Positions 35,085 through 43,514 of a stretch of DNA of 64,000 bases are shown here, in pieces. The stretch lies in contig DASQKY010000003.1 of NCBI GenBank assembly GCA_035630295.1, positions 1-64,000 on the forward strand. The letters are read 5' to 3'. The DNA comes from Acidimicrobiales bacterium (GTDB lineage: Bacteria; Actinomycetota; Acidimicrobiia; Acidimicrobiales; Iamiaceae). Position 1 is the first letter of the stretch; each line of letters opens with the position of its first letter. The notes under the pieces are model-generated. The model did no database searches, had not been told where the DNA came from, and worked only from the letters and a program-made list of their open reading frames with translations. A program made the translations under genes and the position numbers.

Positions 35085-35254
35085 GCCCCCCGGGGGTGGG
35101 CCTCGGCGGCCAGGGGCGGGCGGGCCCCCCGGCGGCTGGCCACCGGTCGGGGACCGCCGTCGGGTTCTTCCCCCGGAAGGGTGTCGACCTCGGGCGCCTC
35201 GGGTGCGAGCTCCCGGATCAGCTCGTCGACGGCGCCCTGGTGCACGACATCCAT
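35078..35254 (-). CDS. Possible 58-residue leader/small protein coupled to the sugar dehydrogenase
   Basis: ATG at 35254 preceded by CCAGG; sequence begins MDVVHQGAVDELIRELAPEAPE (a plausible helix), then becomes Pro/Arg-rich and ends at TGA 35080-35078, overlapping the dehydrogenase GTG (GTGGTGA). The overlap is of the type seen in coupled genes, but composition after residue 30 is poor, so this may be chance. Confidence 0.3.
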   Translation of the reverse strand: MDVVHQGAVDELIRELAPEAPEVDTLPGEEPDGGPRPVASRRGARPPLAAEAHPRGAW

Positions 35255-35286
35255 CCTGGCACGGTGCCCGGGCCTACCATCGCCTG

Positions 35287-36519
35287 ATGGCCGCAGTCCC
35301 GTCGTCCCGTCCCCGCCGGTTCCCTGACGGCTTCGTGTGGGGGACGGCCACCGCGGCGCACCAGATCGAGGGCGGGAACTGGAACAACGACTGGTGGCGC
35401 TTCGAGCACACGCCCGGCTCCGGGTGCCAGGAGCCCAGCGGCGACGCCTGCGACTCGTGGAACCGGTGGAGCGAGGACGTGGACCTGGTCCGCAACCTGG
35501 GCCTGGGCTCCTACCGCTTCTCGCTGGAGTGGAGCCGCATCGAGCCCGAGGAGGGCGACTGGTCCGTCGCCACCCTCGACCACTACGCCCGCTGGTGCGA
35601 CCGCCTCCGCGAGCGGGACATCGAGCCGGTGGTGACCTTCCACCACTTCACCACCCCGCGCTGGGTGGCCGACCGGGGCGGCTGGGAGAGCGACGCCACC
35701 GTCGACCGCTTCGCCTCCTTCGTGGAGCGGGCCGCGGCCCACCTGGGCGCCGACCGCATCGCCCGGGCCTGCACCATCAACGAGCCCAACATCGTCTCCT
35801 TCTGCGGTTGGCTGCTGGCCGCCTTCCCGCCCGGCAAGAGCGACAAGGACCTGGCCCGGGAGGTGGGCGACCGGTTCGTCACCGCCCACCGCCGGGCCGT
35901 CGAGGCCTTCCGGGGGGCGGTCGCCGGCGTGCCCGTGGGCCTCACCCTGTCCATGGCCGAGTGGGTGGCGGTGGGGGAGACCGACGACGCGCGGGCCGCG
36001 GCCCAGGCCCGCATCGACCGCACCCGGGCCCTGATGGAGGACCGCTTCCTGGCCGCCACCGAGGGCGATGACTTCCTCGGCGTCCAGACCTACAGCCGTG
36101 AGCGCTGGGGCGCCGAGGGCCGCCTGGGACCGGAGCCCGGCGTCGAGCAGCTGGCCATGGGCTACGAGTACTGGCCCGACGCGCTGGAGGCCACGCTGCG
36201 CCGGGCCTGGGACTGCACCGGGGGCCGGGTGCCGCTGCTGGTCACCGAGAACGGCATCGGCACCACCGACGACGCGCAGCGCATCCGCTACCTGCACCAC
36301 GCCCTGGGCGGCGTGCTGCGGTGCCTGGACGACGGCATCGACGTGCGGGGCTACACGTGCTGGAGCCTGCTCGACAACTTCGAGTGGGCCTTCGGCTACG
36401 GGCCCCGCTTCGGCCTGGTCGAGGTGGACCGCACCACCTACGCCCGCACCCCCAAGGCCAGCGCCCGTTGGCTGGGCTCGGTGGCCCGCAACAACGCCCT
36501 CCCGGCCTCCATCCCCTGA
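35287..36519 (+). CDS. Glycoside hydrolase family 1 (beta-glucosidase-like)
   Basis: Cytosolic retaining beta-glycosidase, 410 residues. Starts with FPDGFVWGTATAAHQIEGG; acid/base Glu in TINEPN (~164), nucleophile Glu in VTENG (~320), aglycone/glycone-site pieces YRFSLEWSRIEPEEG, TFHHFTTPRW, and the C-terminal WSLLDNFEWAFGY. Slightly shorter than typical GH1 (440-480). ATG 35287. No signal peptide. Divergent from the sugar dehydrogenase, so both may act on the same sugar supply. Confidence 0.92.
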   Translation: MAAVPSSRPRRFPDGFVWGTATAAHQIEGGNWNNDWWRFEHTPGSGCQEPSGDACDSWNRWSEDVDLVRNLGLGSYRFSLEWSRIEPEEGDWSVATLDHYARWCDRLRERDIEPVVTFHHFTTPRWVADRGGWESDATVDRFASFVERAAAHLGADRIARACTINEPNIVSFCGWLLAAFPPGKSDKDLAREVGDRFVTAHRRAVEAFRGAVAGVPVGLTLSMAEWVAVGETDDARAAAQARIDRTRALMEDRFLAATEGDDFLGVQTYSRERWGAEGRLGPEPGVEQLAMGYEYWPDALEATLRRAWDCTGGRVPLLVTENGIGTTDDAQRIRYLHHALGGVLRCLDDGIDVRGYTCWSLLDNFEWAFGYGPRFGLVEVDRTTYARTPKASARWLGSVARNNALPASIP

Positions 36520-36564
36520 TCCGGGCTACGTGGCCCGGGAGCGGCGCCACTAGGTTGCCCCCTC

Positions 36565-37089
36565 GTGATCCTCACGCCCAGGGGCTTGCTCGAGCACAGC
36601 CGCACCGAGTCGGGCCGCCGGATGATCCGGTACGCGTCCACGTCGATGTTGATGGTGGTCCTCACCCAGGTCGTCATCCTGATCTTCTACAAGGGCCTGG
36701 ACTGGGACCCGGAGCCGTCGAACCTGGCCGCCACCATGGCCGTCTCCATCCCCGCCTTCGCCATGAACAAGTACTGGGTGTGGGGCAAGTCGGGCCGGGC
36801 CCGGGTCCGGCGGGAGGTCATCCCGTTCTGGGTGTTCACCGTGGCCGGCTGGGGCCTGTCCACGGGCATGGTGTACCTGGCCGACGAGATGACCGACGGT
36901 GACACCCTCCTGCACGTGGTCGCTGTGCTGGCCGCCAGCGTGGCCGGCTTCGGGATCCTGTGGGTGCTCAAGTACCTGTTCCTGGACAAGATCATGTTCG
37001 GCCCCACCCACCACACCCCCTACGACGAGGACTTCGAGCGCGAGGAGGCCGTGGTCGAGGCCCGGGCCGCCAGCGCCACCGAGATCTGA
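36565..37089 (+). CDS. GtrA-family membrane protein
   Basis: 174 residues with four predicted membrane segments (~22-42, 52-68, 90-108, 115-137) and the family's RYASTSMLMVVLTQ, ATMAVSIPAFAMNKYWVWG features. GtrA proteins help flip or position undecaprenyl/polyprenyl-phosphate-linked sugars. The C-terminal tail is acidic. GTG 36565. Followed after 4 nt by the methyltransferase gene, so probably cotranscribed. Confidence 0.88.
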   Translation: MILTPRGLLEHSRTESGRRMIRYASTSMLMVVLTQVVILIFYKGLDWDPEPSNLAATMAVSIPAFAMNKYWVWGKSGRARVRREVIPFWVFTVAGWGLSTGMVYLADEMTDGDTLLHVVAVLAASVAGFGILWVLKYLFLDKIMFGPTHHTPYDEDFEREEAVVEARAASATEI

Positions 37090-37093
37090 CGCC

Positions 37094-37753
37094 GTGCCTG
37101 GCGCCGCCCCGTTCCCCCCGCTCGATCCCGCCCTGCGGGCCGCCGCCCTGGCCGCCCGCGGGTTCATGCCCCCCGAGGAGGGCGACGCCCTGTACGAGGC
37201 GGCGGGAGAGGCGACCGCCGCTGTGCCGGGGGCGCCGTTCCTGGAGGTGGGCTCGTACTGCGGGCGCTCGACGGTCTGGCTGGGGGCGGCGGCCCGGGCC
37301 GCCGGGACGGTGGTGGTGGCGGTCGACCACCACCGGGGCTCCGAGGAGAACCAGGCCGGGTGGGAGCACCACGAGCCCGACCTGGTCGACCCGGAGGTCG
37401 GGCGCATGGACACGCTGCCCACCTTCCGCCGCACCGTGCTCCGGGCCGGCCTGGAGGACGTGGTCATCGCGGCCGTGGGCCCCTCGCCGGCCGTGGCCCG
37501 GGTGTGGGGCACGCCGCTGGCTCTGTGCTTCATCGACGGGGGCCACGGGGTGGAGCCGGCCCGGGCCGACCACGACGGGTGGACGCCGCACGTGGCCCCC
37601 GGGGGCACGCTGGCCATCCACGACGTCTTCCCCGACCCGGCCGACGGTGGCCGGCCGCCGTACCAGGAGATCTACCTCCCGGCCCTGGCCTCCGGCCGCT
37701 TCGTGGAGCGCCGGGCCGTGGGCTCGCTCCGGGTCCTCACCCGCGTGGGGTGA
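37094..37753 (+). CDS. Class I SAM-dependent methyltransferase (Methyltransf_24 type)
   Basis: 219 residues. SAM-binding motif FLEVGSYCGRSTVWLG, acidic loop VVAVDHHRGSEENQAGW, and FIDGGHGVEPARADHDGWTPHVAPGGTLAIHDVFP, which is the Methyltransf_24/MdmC-like pattern (O-methyltransferase or glycan-linked). GTG at 37094, 4 nt after the GtrA stop. Substrate unknown. Confidence 0.82.
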   Translation: MPGAAPFPPLDPALRAAALAARGFMPPEEGDALYEAAGEATAAVPGAPFLEVGSYCGRSTVWLGAAARAAGTVVVAVDHHRGSEENQAGWEHHEPDLVDPEVGRMDTLPTFRRTVLRAGLEDVVIAAVGPSPAVARVWGTPLALCFIDGGHGVEPARADHDGWTPHVAPGGTLAIHDVFPDPADGGRPPYQEIYLPALASGRFVERRAVGSLRVLTRVG

Positions 37754-37783
37754 CCGCCGCCCCATCGGAGCCGCCCCGCGGCC

Positions 37784-37878
37784 CCGGTGAGGCTGAAGCC
37801 GTGACGCTGCTCGGCGCCGACGGGCTGGTGCACCACCGACCCGGCGAACAGGAGCAGCGTCACGGCCTCGCTCACCGG
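37784..37878. other. Large two-tier stem-loop between convergent genes
   Basis: Outer 8-bp stem CCGGTGAG/CTCACCGG (37784-37791, 37871-37878), small internal loop, then a perfect 15-bp stem GCCGTGACGCTGCTC (37798-37812) pairing with 37852-37866, enclosing a 39-nt GC-rich loop with its own TGGTGCACCA palindrome. The whole of 37754-37958 has no gene: it holds this structure and the terminator below. Confidence 0.6.
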
Positions 37879-37890
37879 CGCCCACATTAG

Positions 37891-37921
37891 AACCCGTTCC
37901 TGTTCCTGTCGACGGGTTTTT
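37891..37921 (+). terminator. Rho-independent terminator with T-tract
   Basis: AACCCGT / ACGGGTT stem (37891-37897, 37912-37918) followed by a T run through 37921. It serves the gtrA/methyltransferase unit. One of the few classical intrinsic terminators in the window. Confidence 0.65.
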
Positions 37922-37958
37922 GGCACAGTGGTTGCCACCAGCCTGCCGACACGGGCGC

Positions 37959-39500
37959 TCAGATGGAGCGGCCGGCCGCCTCCCAGTACTCGTCCTTGAG
38001 CAGGCGCTTGTAGAGCTTCCCGGTGGGGTGGCGGGGCAGCTCGGGCCGGAAGTCGACGCTGCGGGGGCACTTCACGTCGGCCAGCTGCTCCCGACAGTAG
38101 GCGATGAGCTCCCGCTCCAGGTCGGGGCCGGCGTCGTCCATGGCCATGGGCTGCACCACGGCCTTGACCTCCTCGCCGAAGTCCTCGTTGGGCACGCCGA
38201 AGACGGCCACGTCGGCCACCTGGGGGTGCATGGCCAGGACGTTCTCGGCCTCCTGGGGGTACACGTTCACCCCGCCGGTGATGATCATGTACGCCTTGCG
38301 GTCGGTCAGGTACAGGAAGCCGTCGGAGTCCAGGCGGCCCACGTCCCCCAGGGTCGACCAGCCCTCGGGGTGCCGGGACCCGGCCGTCTTCTCCGGGTCG
38401 TTGTGGTACTCGAAGGTGGCCCCGCCCTCGAACCAGACCGTGCCCGGCTCGCCGACGGGCAGCTCCGCTCCGTCGTCGTCGGTGATGTGCAGCGCGCCCA
38501 GCAGGTTGGTGCCCACCGTGCCCGGGTGGGCCAGCCACTGCTCGCTGTTGCAGTACACGAAGCCGTTGCCCTCGGTGCCGGCGTAGTACTCGTGCACCAC
38601 GGGCCCGAACCACTCGATGATGCGGCGCTTGACCTCCACCGGGCAGGGGGCGGCGGCGTGGACCATCATCTCCATGGACGAGACGTCGTGGGCGGCGCGC
38701 TCCTCCTCCGGCAGCTTCAACATGCGGATGAACATGGTGGGGACCCACTGGCTGTGGGTGATGCGGTGGCGCTGGATGAGGGCCAGGGCCTCGGCCGGGT
38801 CGAAGTGCTCCATCACCACCGCGGTGCCACCCACCCGGTGCACGGCCATGGTGAAGCGCAGCGGGGCGGCGTGGTACAGCGGGGCCGGGTTCAGGTACAC
38901 CATGGGCTCGGCGTAGGCCAGGAGCATCTCGGCCACCATGCTGAGGGCCGGCTTGGTGCCCAGGGGCTGACCGGGGAGGGGGACCTGGACGCCCTTGGGC
39001 CGGCCGGTGGTGCCGGAGCTGTAGAGCATGTCCACGCCCTCCTGCCGGTCGGGACCAGGCTCCGCCGAGGCCGAGGCCAGGGCGTCCTCGTAGGAGGCGA
39101 AGCCCTCGATGGTGCCGTCCAGCATGAGCCGGTCGGTGACCCCGGGGGTGTCGGCCACCGTGGCCGCGGCCAGCTCGGCCAGGGCGTGGGAGGCGATGAA
39201 CGCCTTGGCCCCGCAGTCGTCGATGATGTAGCTCAGCTCGCCCGGCGTGAGCCGGGTGGAGGTGGCGGTGTAGTAGAGCCCGGCGTAGTGGCACCCCCAG
39301 GCCACCTCCAGGAACCGGACCTGGTTCTCGATGCAGAAGGCGACGTGGTCGCCGGGGACGAGGCCCAGCGAGCCCAGCAGGTTGGCCAGCCGGGTGGCCC
39401 GCTCGTCCAGCTCGGCGTAGGTGAGCACCTCGCCCGAGCCGGCCATGATCACGGCCGGCTTGTCGGGGGAGGAGGCGGCGAAGGTCCCGGGGAACGACAT
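37959..39500 (-). CDS. Acyl-CoA synthetase (FadD-like, AMP-dependent ligase)
   Basis: 513-residue ANL-superfamily enzyme that activates a carboxylic acid via acyl-AMP to acyl-CoA. P-loop YSSGTTGRPKG at ~160-170; YYAGTEGNG; hinge/ATP motif STLGDVGRLDSDGFLYLTDRK; ITGGVNVYPQEAE; C-terminal catalytic Lys in HPTGKLYKR. Chain length or alternative substrate not predictable. ATG 39500. Distal gene of the five-gene minus-strand unit starting at 43456, after a 32-nt gap from the HAD gene. Confidence 0.92.
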   Translation of the reverse strand: MSFPGTFAASSPDKPAVIMAGSGEVLTYAELDERATRLANLLGSLGLVPGDHVAFCIENQVRFLEVAWGCHYAGLYYTATSTRLTPGELSYIIDDCGAKAFIASHALAELAAATVADTPGVTDRLMLDGTIEGFASYEDALASASAEPGPDRQEGVDMLYSSGTTGRPKGVQVPLPGQPLGTKPALSMVAEMLLAYAEPMVYLNPAPLYHAAPLRFTMAVHRVGGTAVVMEHFDPAEALALIQRHRITHSQWVPTMFIRMLKLPEEERAAHDVSSMEMMVHAAAPCPVEVKRRIIEWFGPVVHEYYAGTEGNGFVYCNSEQWLAHPGTVGTNLLGALHITDDDGAELPVGEPGTVWFEGGATFEYHNDPEKTAGSRHPEGWSTLGDVGRLDSDGFLYLTDRKAYMIITGGVNVYPQEAENVLAMHPQVADVAVFGVPNEDFGEEVKAVVQPMAMDDAGPDLERELIAYCREQLADVKCPRSVDFRPELPRHPTGKLYKRLLKDEYWEAAGRSI

Positions 39501-39532
39501 GGCCCGGCACCGTAGCCAAGCGGGGGCGGCCC

Positions 39533-40357
39533 TCAGGGGGGCGGGGCCAGGTGGGCCTCCAGCCAGGCGGCCACGCCGTCGTGGTCGGTGGAGTCGGTGA
39601 CGTCGTCGGCCACCTCGATGACGGTGGGGTGGGCGTCGGCCATGGCCACCCCCCAGCCGGCCCAGGCCAGCATGGCCAGGTCGTTGCGGGCGTCGCCGAA
39701 GGCCACCACGTCGGCCGCGGCCACGTGCCGCTCCTGGCACACCATGGCCAGGGTCGTCGCCTTGGTCACCCCGGGGGCGGAGACCTCGACCAGCTGGAGC
39801 GCGCCGCTGGCCGTGACCTCGCCCAGGTCGCCCACGGCCTCGGCGGCGGCGTCGATGTAGGCGTCGCCCGAGGTGCCCGGCACCTTGAGCAGGATCTTGG
39901 CCGCCGGCCGGTCGGCCACCAGCTCCTCGGCCGGTCCCACGGTGGCGTCGAGGGCCCGGGGCACCTGCTCGTGCCAGGCCGACTCCATGCCCACCCCGTC
40001 GGCCCGCTCCACGGCCATCATCCCCTGGGGGTGCAGGCCCCGGAGCCGGGCCACGACCTCGGCCGCGGCCTCCGGGGTGAGGGCCCGCTCGGCCACCACG
40101 TCCCCGGACGGCAGGTCGATGACCAGGGCCCCGTTGGAGCACACGGCCACCCCGGGGCCCAGGTCCAGGCCGGTGACCCAACGGGGCGGCCGGCCGGTGA
40201 CGGCCACCACGTCGACCCCGGTGCCCCGCACCCGGTCGAGGGCGGCCCGGGTGCGGACCGACAGGTCACCGGTGCGGTCGAGGAGGGTGCCGTCCAGGTC
40301 GGAGGCCACCAGCCTGACCCGCAGCGGGACCAGGTCCGGGGCCTCGTCGGGGGCCAC
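39533..40357 (-). CDS. HAD-superfamily phosphatase (Cof-type)
   Basis: 274 residues. Nucleophile motif DLDGTLLD (20-27), motif II VVAVTGRPP, catalytic Lys in APGVTKATTL, acidic motif IV GDARNDLAMLAWAG, with the large Cof-type cap between. Family members dephosphorylate sugar phosphates, FMN or PLP. GTG 40357; 6 nt after the barrel-protein gene, therefore in the same operon. A phosphatase fits a glycan/lipid pathway but the substrate is unproven. Confidence 0.88.
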   Translation of the reverse strand: MAPDEAPDLVPLRVRLVASDLDGTLLDRTGDLSVRTRAALDRVRGTGVDVVAVTGRPPRWVTGLDLGPGVAVCSNGALVIDLPSGDVVAERALTPEAAAEVVARLRGLHPQGMMAVERADGVGMESAWHEQVPRALDATVGPAEELVADRPAAKILLKVPGTSGDAYIDAAAEAVGDLGEVTASGALQLVEVSAPGVTKATTLAMVCQERHVAAADVVAFGDARNDLAMLAWAGWGVAMADAHPTVIEVADDVTDSTDHDGVAAWLEAHLAPPP

Positions 40358-40363
40358 GCCGGC

Positions 40364-41407
40364 TCAGGCCGGCACGGAGAGGGAGGGGAGCAGGGCGTCG
40401 TGGTCGACGAACAGGGCCGAGGCCGGGCTGCACCCGCCGAGGGCGTCGGCGGCGAGGACCACGGTGGCTGCCGTGTAGGTCGACTGCTCCCCGCCGGGGA
40501 AGTGGACCTCCTCCGGGTACACGGTGCCGGTCCAGTACCGGCCGCCCGGCTCCCGGAACTGCTGCGCCCAGCGGAACAGGGTGGTGGCCGTCTCCCGGTC
40601 GCCCACGGCCAGGTAGGCCATGGCGCACTCGCAGGTCTCGGCCACGGTGACCCACGGTCGGTCCGACACGCAGCGCACGCCCCGGCCGTCCATGACGAAG
40701 GCGGCCTGCCGGTGGGCCAGGCGCTCCCGGCCGGCGTCGCCCAGGACGGCCCCGCCCAGGACCGGGTAGTACCAGTCCATGGCCCACCGGTGCTTGGGGG
40801 CGAAGGCGTCGGGCTCGGTGCGGATGACCTGGGCCAGGCGCCGGGCGGCGGCCATCCAGGCCGGCCGCTCGTGGCCCAGCTCGGCGGCCAGGGCGGCGGC
40901 GCAGCGGAGGCTGTGGCAGATGCTGGAGGAGCCGGTGAGGAGGGCGAAGCTCCACGGGGTGCCATCGGCGTGGCGGGCCCAGAGGATCTCGCCCCGCTCG
41001 GTCTGCAGGTCGAGCACGAAGCCCATGGCCGCGTCGACCACCGGCCACAGGGCCTCGGCGAAGCCCCGGTCCCGGGTCAGCAGCCAGTGGTGCCAGGCCC
41101 CGGCGGCCACGTAGGCGATGACGTTGGCGTCCAGCTTGTCCTGCTCGACCGAGCCGTCCAGGTAGTACTGGTGCCACGAGCCGTCGGGGCGCTGCAGGTC
41201 GGCCAGCCACTGGTAGGCCCGCTCGGCCTCGGCCACCCGGCCGCCCAGGGCCAGGGCCATGGCCGCCTCGACGTGGTTCCACGGGTCGGCGTGGCCGCCG
41301 GGGAACCACGGGACCATCCCGCTGGGCAGCTGCCACTCGGCGATGGCGTCGACGGTCTCCTGCACCTGGGCCGCGCTGGCCAGGCCGGCCACGGCGGGCG
41401 TGCTCAC
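40364..41407 (-). CDS. (alpha/alpha)6-barrel protein, prenyltransferase/squalene-oxidase-like
   Basis: 347 residues with repeated helical hairpins and aromatic motifs: QLPSGMVPWFPGGHADPWNHVEAAMAL, YQWLADLQRPDGSWHQYYLDG (a QxxDGSW repeat, hallmark of terpenoid-cyclase/prenyltransferase alpha-barrels), DANVIAYVAAGAWHHWLLT. The catalytic DxDD of squalene cyclases is absent, so it may be a glycosidase- or binding-type barrel. GTG 41407 overlaps the methyltransferase stop (GTGA). Function inferred only as part of the lipid/glycan operon. Confidence 0.7.
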   Translation of the reverse strand: MSTPAVAGLASAAQVQETVDAIAEWQLPSGMVPWFPGGHADPWNHVEAAMALALGGRVAEAERAYQWLADLQRPDGSWHQYYLDGSVEQDKLDANVIAYVAAGAWHHWLLTRDRGFAEALWPVVDAAMGFVLDLQTERGEILWARHADGTPWSFALLTGSSSICHSLRCAAALAAELGHERPAWMAAARRLAQVIRTEPDAFAPKHRWAMDWYYPVLGGAVLGDAGRERLAHRQAAFVMDGRGVRCVSDRPWVTVAETCECAMAYLAVGDRETATTLFRWAQQFREPGGRYWTGTVYPEEVHFPGGEQSTYTAATVVLAADALGGCSPASALFVDHDALLPSLSVPA

Positions 41408-42183
41408 GCTCCCACCTCGGTGCGGGCCACGTCGTCGGCCGCGGTGGGCCCGGGGCGCCGGGCGGTGGCCCGGGCGTAGACGACCAGGCTCTTGCCCAGC
41501 ACGGGGTTGAGGGCTCTCTCGGTCCAGCGGGTCAGCTTGGGGGCCTTGGCGATGTCCCACACCAGGAGCCGGTGGTAGGCCCGGACCAGGGGGTGGTCGT
41601 CGTTGGTGGGGCCCACCGCGCACTTCAGCCACCAGTAGGGCGAGTGCAGGGCGTGGGCGTGGTGGCTGTCGCCGGGGTGGAAGCCGGTGGCCCGCATCTT
41701 CCGGCGCAGCTCGGGCTCGCCGAAGATGCGCACGTGGCCGCCGGGCACGAAGGGGGCGTGGTACTCCTCGGACAGCTTCCAGCACACCTGCTCGGGGAAC
41801 CAGGTGGGCACGGTGGCGGCCAGCACCCCGTCGGGCTTGAGCACCCGGCGCAGCTCCCGCAGGGCGGCCACGTCGTCGGGGATGTGCTCCAGCACCTCGG
41901 AGCAGATGATGCGGTCGAAGGTGGCGTCCGGGAACGGCAACCGGGTCCCGTCCCCGTTGACCGCTGCGCCTAGGGCATCGGGCCGGGTACCGGCCTGGCC
42001 CGCCTCGGCCATGGCCGTGAACAGGGCCAGCACCTCGGGCAGCTCGCCGAAGCCGTAGTCCAGGGCCACCACCCGGGCCCCCCGCCGGAAGGCCTCGTAG
42101 GCGTGGCGCCCGGCGCCCGCCCCCATGTCCAGCACCAGGTGCCCGGGCCGGAGCTCCAGGCGGTCGTAGTCCACGGTCAGCAC
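41404..42183 (-). CDS. Class I SAM-dependent methyltransferase (UbiE/Methyltransf_11 type)
   Basis: 259 residues. Motif I VLDMGAGAGRHAYEA, acidic VVALDYG, motif post-I GTRLPFPDATFDRIICSEVLEHIPDD, and ALRELRRVLKPDGVLAATVP. The C-terminal third (PYWWLKCAVGPTNDDHPLVRAYHRLLVWD) is found in glycosyltransferase-linked methyltransferases. GTG 42183; 13 nt from the glycosyltransferase gene. Confidence 0.85.
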   Translation of the reverse strand: MLTVDYDRLELRPGHLVLDMGAGAGRHAYEAFRRGARVVALDYGFGELPEVLALFTAMAEAGQAGTRPDALGAAVNGDGTRLPFPDATFDRIICSEVLEHIPDDVAALRELRRVLKPDGVLAATVPTWFPEQVCWKLSEEYHAPFVPGGHVRIFGEPELRRKMRATGFHPGDSHHAHALHSPYWWLKCAVGPTNDDHPLVRAYHRLLVWDIAKAPKLTRWTERALNPVLGKSLVVYARATARRPGPTAADDVARTEVGA

Positions 42184-42196
42184 GGGTCGGCGGACC

Positions 42197-43456
42197 TCAG
42201 CCCTCGGCCAGGCGGGCGCGGTACTGCTCGACGGTGCGCTCGGCGGTGTGGCGCCAGCTCCACTGGGCCTTCACCCGCTCCCGGCCCGCGGCCCCCACCT
42301 TGCGGCGCACGCCGGGGTGGTCGAGGGCCCAGGCGATCTTGGCCGCCAGGGCCTCGGCGTCGCCCGGGGGGACCAGGAGGGCGGTCTCGCCGTCGGCCCC
42401 CACCACCTCGGGCAGGGCCCCGCCGGTGGTGGCCACCACGGGCACCCCGCAGGACATGGCCTCGATGGCGGGCAGGGAGAAGCCCTCGTAGAGGGAGGGG
42501 ACGACGGCCAGCTCGGCCTCGCTGTACAGCTCGACGATGCGCTGGTCGGGCACCCCGGTGACGAACTCGACGTGGTCGGTGAGGCCCAGGCGGTCGATGG
42601 TCTCGGCCGACTTGCCCCCCTCCTTCTTGCGCCCGATGACGGTGAGGTGCAGCTCGGGCCGCTCCACCCGCAGCTTGGCCAGGGCCTCGAGCAGGTACGA
42701 CAGGCCCTTCATGGCCACATCGGCGCTGGCCGTGGTGATGAGGTGGCCGGGCCGGCTGGCCACGCCGGGCACGGGCCGGAACAGCTCGGGGTCGACGCCC
42801 ACCGGCACGACGTGCATGCGCTCCTTGGGCACCTTGTGGTCGCGGTGGATGTCCTCGAAGGAGCTCTCCGACACGGTGACCACCCGCTTCATGCGTCGGG
42901 CCACCTCGGTCTGCATGCGGGTGAAGCTGTACCAGCGGGCCAGGGTGAGCTTCTTGTAGAGGCCGCGGGCGTGCTCGATCTCCAGCCGGCGGTCCACGGT
43001 GATGGGGTGGTGGATGGTGGCCAGCACCGGGATGCGGGCGATGCGCTCCAGGGCCAGGATGCCGTAGCCCAGGCTCTGGTTGTCGTGGACCAGGTCGAAC
43101 TCGTCGCGGCGGGCGCTGATGGCCTGGAAGGCCCGCACCGAGAAGGCCAGGGGCTCGGGAAAGGTGCCGAAGGAGAAGGCGGTCACCTCGACCAGGTCGG
43201 CCAGGCTCTTCAGCTCCCAGATCCCCGGCATCCGCATGGGGAAGTGGTCGTTGTAGATGTCCAGGCTCTCCAGCTGGTGGAGCGGGATGTGGGGCTCCAC
43301 CTCGGGGTGGGGCTGGCCCGAGAACACCTCGACGTGGTGGCCCAGGTCGACCAGGGCCTTGGCCAGGTGGCGTACGTAGATCCCCTGGCCGCCGACGTGG
43401 GGCTTGCCCCGGTAGGTGAGCAGGGCGATCCGCAGGGATCGGTCGTCGGACGCCAT
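42197..43456 (-). CDS. Family 4 glycosyltransferase (GT-B)
   Basis: 419 residues from ATG 43456. N-terminal RIALLTYRGKPHVGGQGIYVRHLAKAL, C-terminal nucleotide-sugar domain with PLYEGFSLPAIEAMSCGVPVVATTGGALPEVVG (E-x7-E motif) and an internal KGLSYLLEALAKL stretch. Transfers a sugar from an NDP-donor to lipid, glycan or protein; acceptor unknown. Upstream in-frame ATG 43480 and TTG 43495 lie inside a palindrome and are less likely starts. First gene of the 43456-37959 operon. Confidence 0.9.
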   Translation of the reverse strand: MASDDRSLRIALLTYRGKPHVGGQGIYVRHLAKALVDLGHHVEVFSGQPHPEVEPHIPLHQLESLDIYNDHFPMRMPGIWELKSLADLVEVTAFSFGTFPEPLAFSVRAFQAISARRDEFDLVHDNQSLGYGILALERIARIPVLATIHHPITVDRRLEIEHARGLYKKLTLARWYSFTRMQTEVARRMKRVVTVSESSFEDIHRDHKVPKERMHVVPVGVDPELFRPVPGVASRPGHLITTASADVAMKGLSYLLEALAKLRVERPELHLTVIGRKKEGGKSAETIDRLGLTDHVEFVTGVPDQRIVELYSEAELAVVPSLYEGFSLPAIEAMSCGVPVVATTGGALPEVVGADGETALLVPPGDAEALAAKIAWALDHPGVRRKVGAAGRERVKAQWSWRHTAERTVEQYRARLAEG

Positions 43457-43479
43457 GAGGGGGGAAGCCTTCCCTGCCA

Positions 43480-43495
43480 TTGACCGCCCGGTCAA
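43480..43495. promoter_or_regulatory. Perfect 16-bp TetR-type operator palindrome
   Basis: TTGACCG-CC-CGGTCAA, a perfect inverted repeat 24 nt upstream of the glycosyltransferase ATG in a 58-nt intergenic gap. TGACCG half-sites are a common TetR/AcrR-family operator core. No TetR-family gene is in the window, so the repressor is encoded elsewhere. Confidence 0.6.
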
Positions 43496-43514
43496 ACGTC
43501 GGCCCGGGGCGCGC

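Noticed and set aside
37672-37888. Minus-strand reading frame MWAPVSEAVTLLL... through the large stem-loop
   Set aside because: No ribosome binding site, and it is explained by the hairpin and by antisense to the methyltransferase.
37888-37902. KstR-like motif TAGAACCCGTTC
   Set aside because: Matches part of a TnnAACnnGTTnnA-type operator but lies between two convergent genes, downstream of both; it is the left arm of a terminator instead.
43481-43495. TTG 43495 or ATG 43480 as the glycosyltransferase start
   Set aside because: Both lie in the 16-bp operator palindrome; ATG 43456 directly precedes the conserved GT4 N-terminus.
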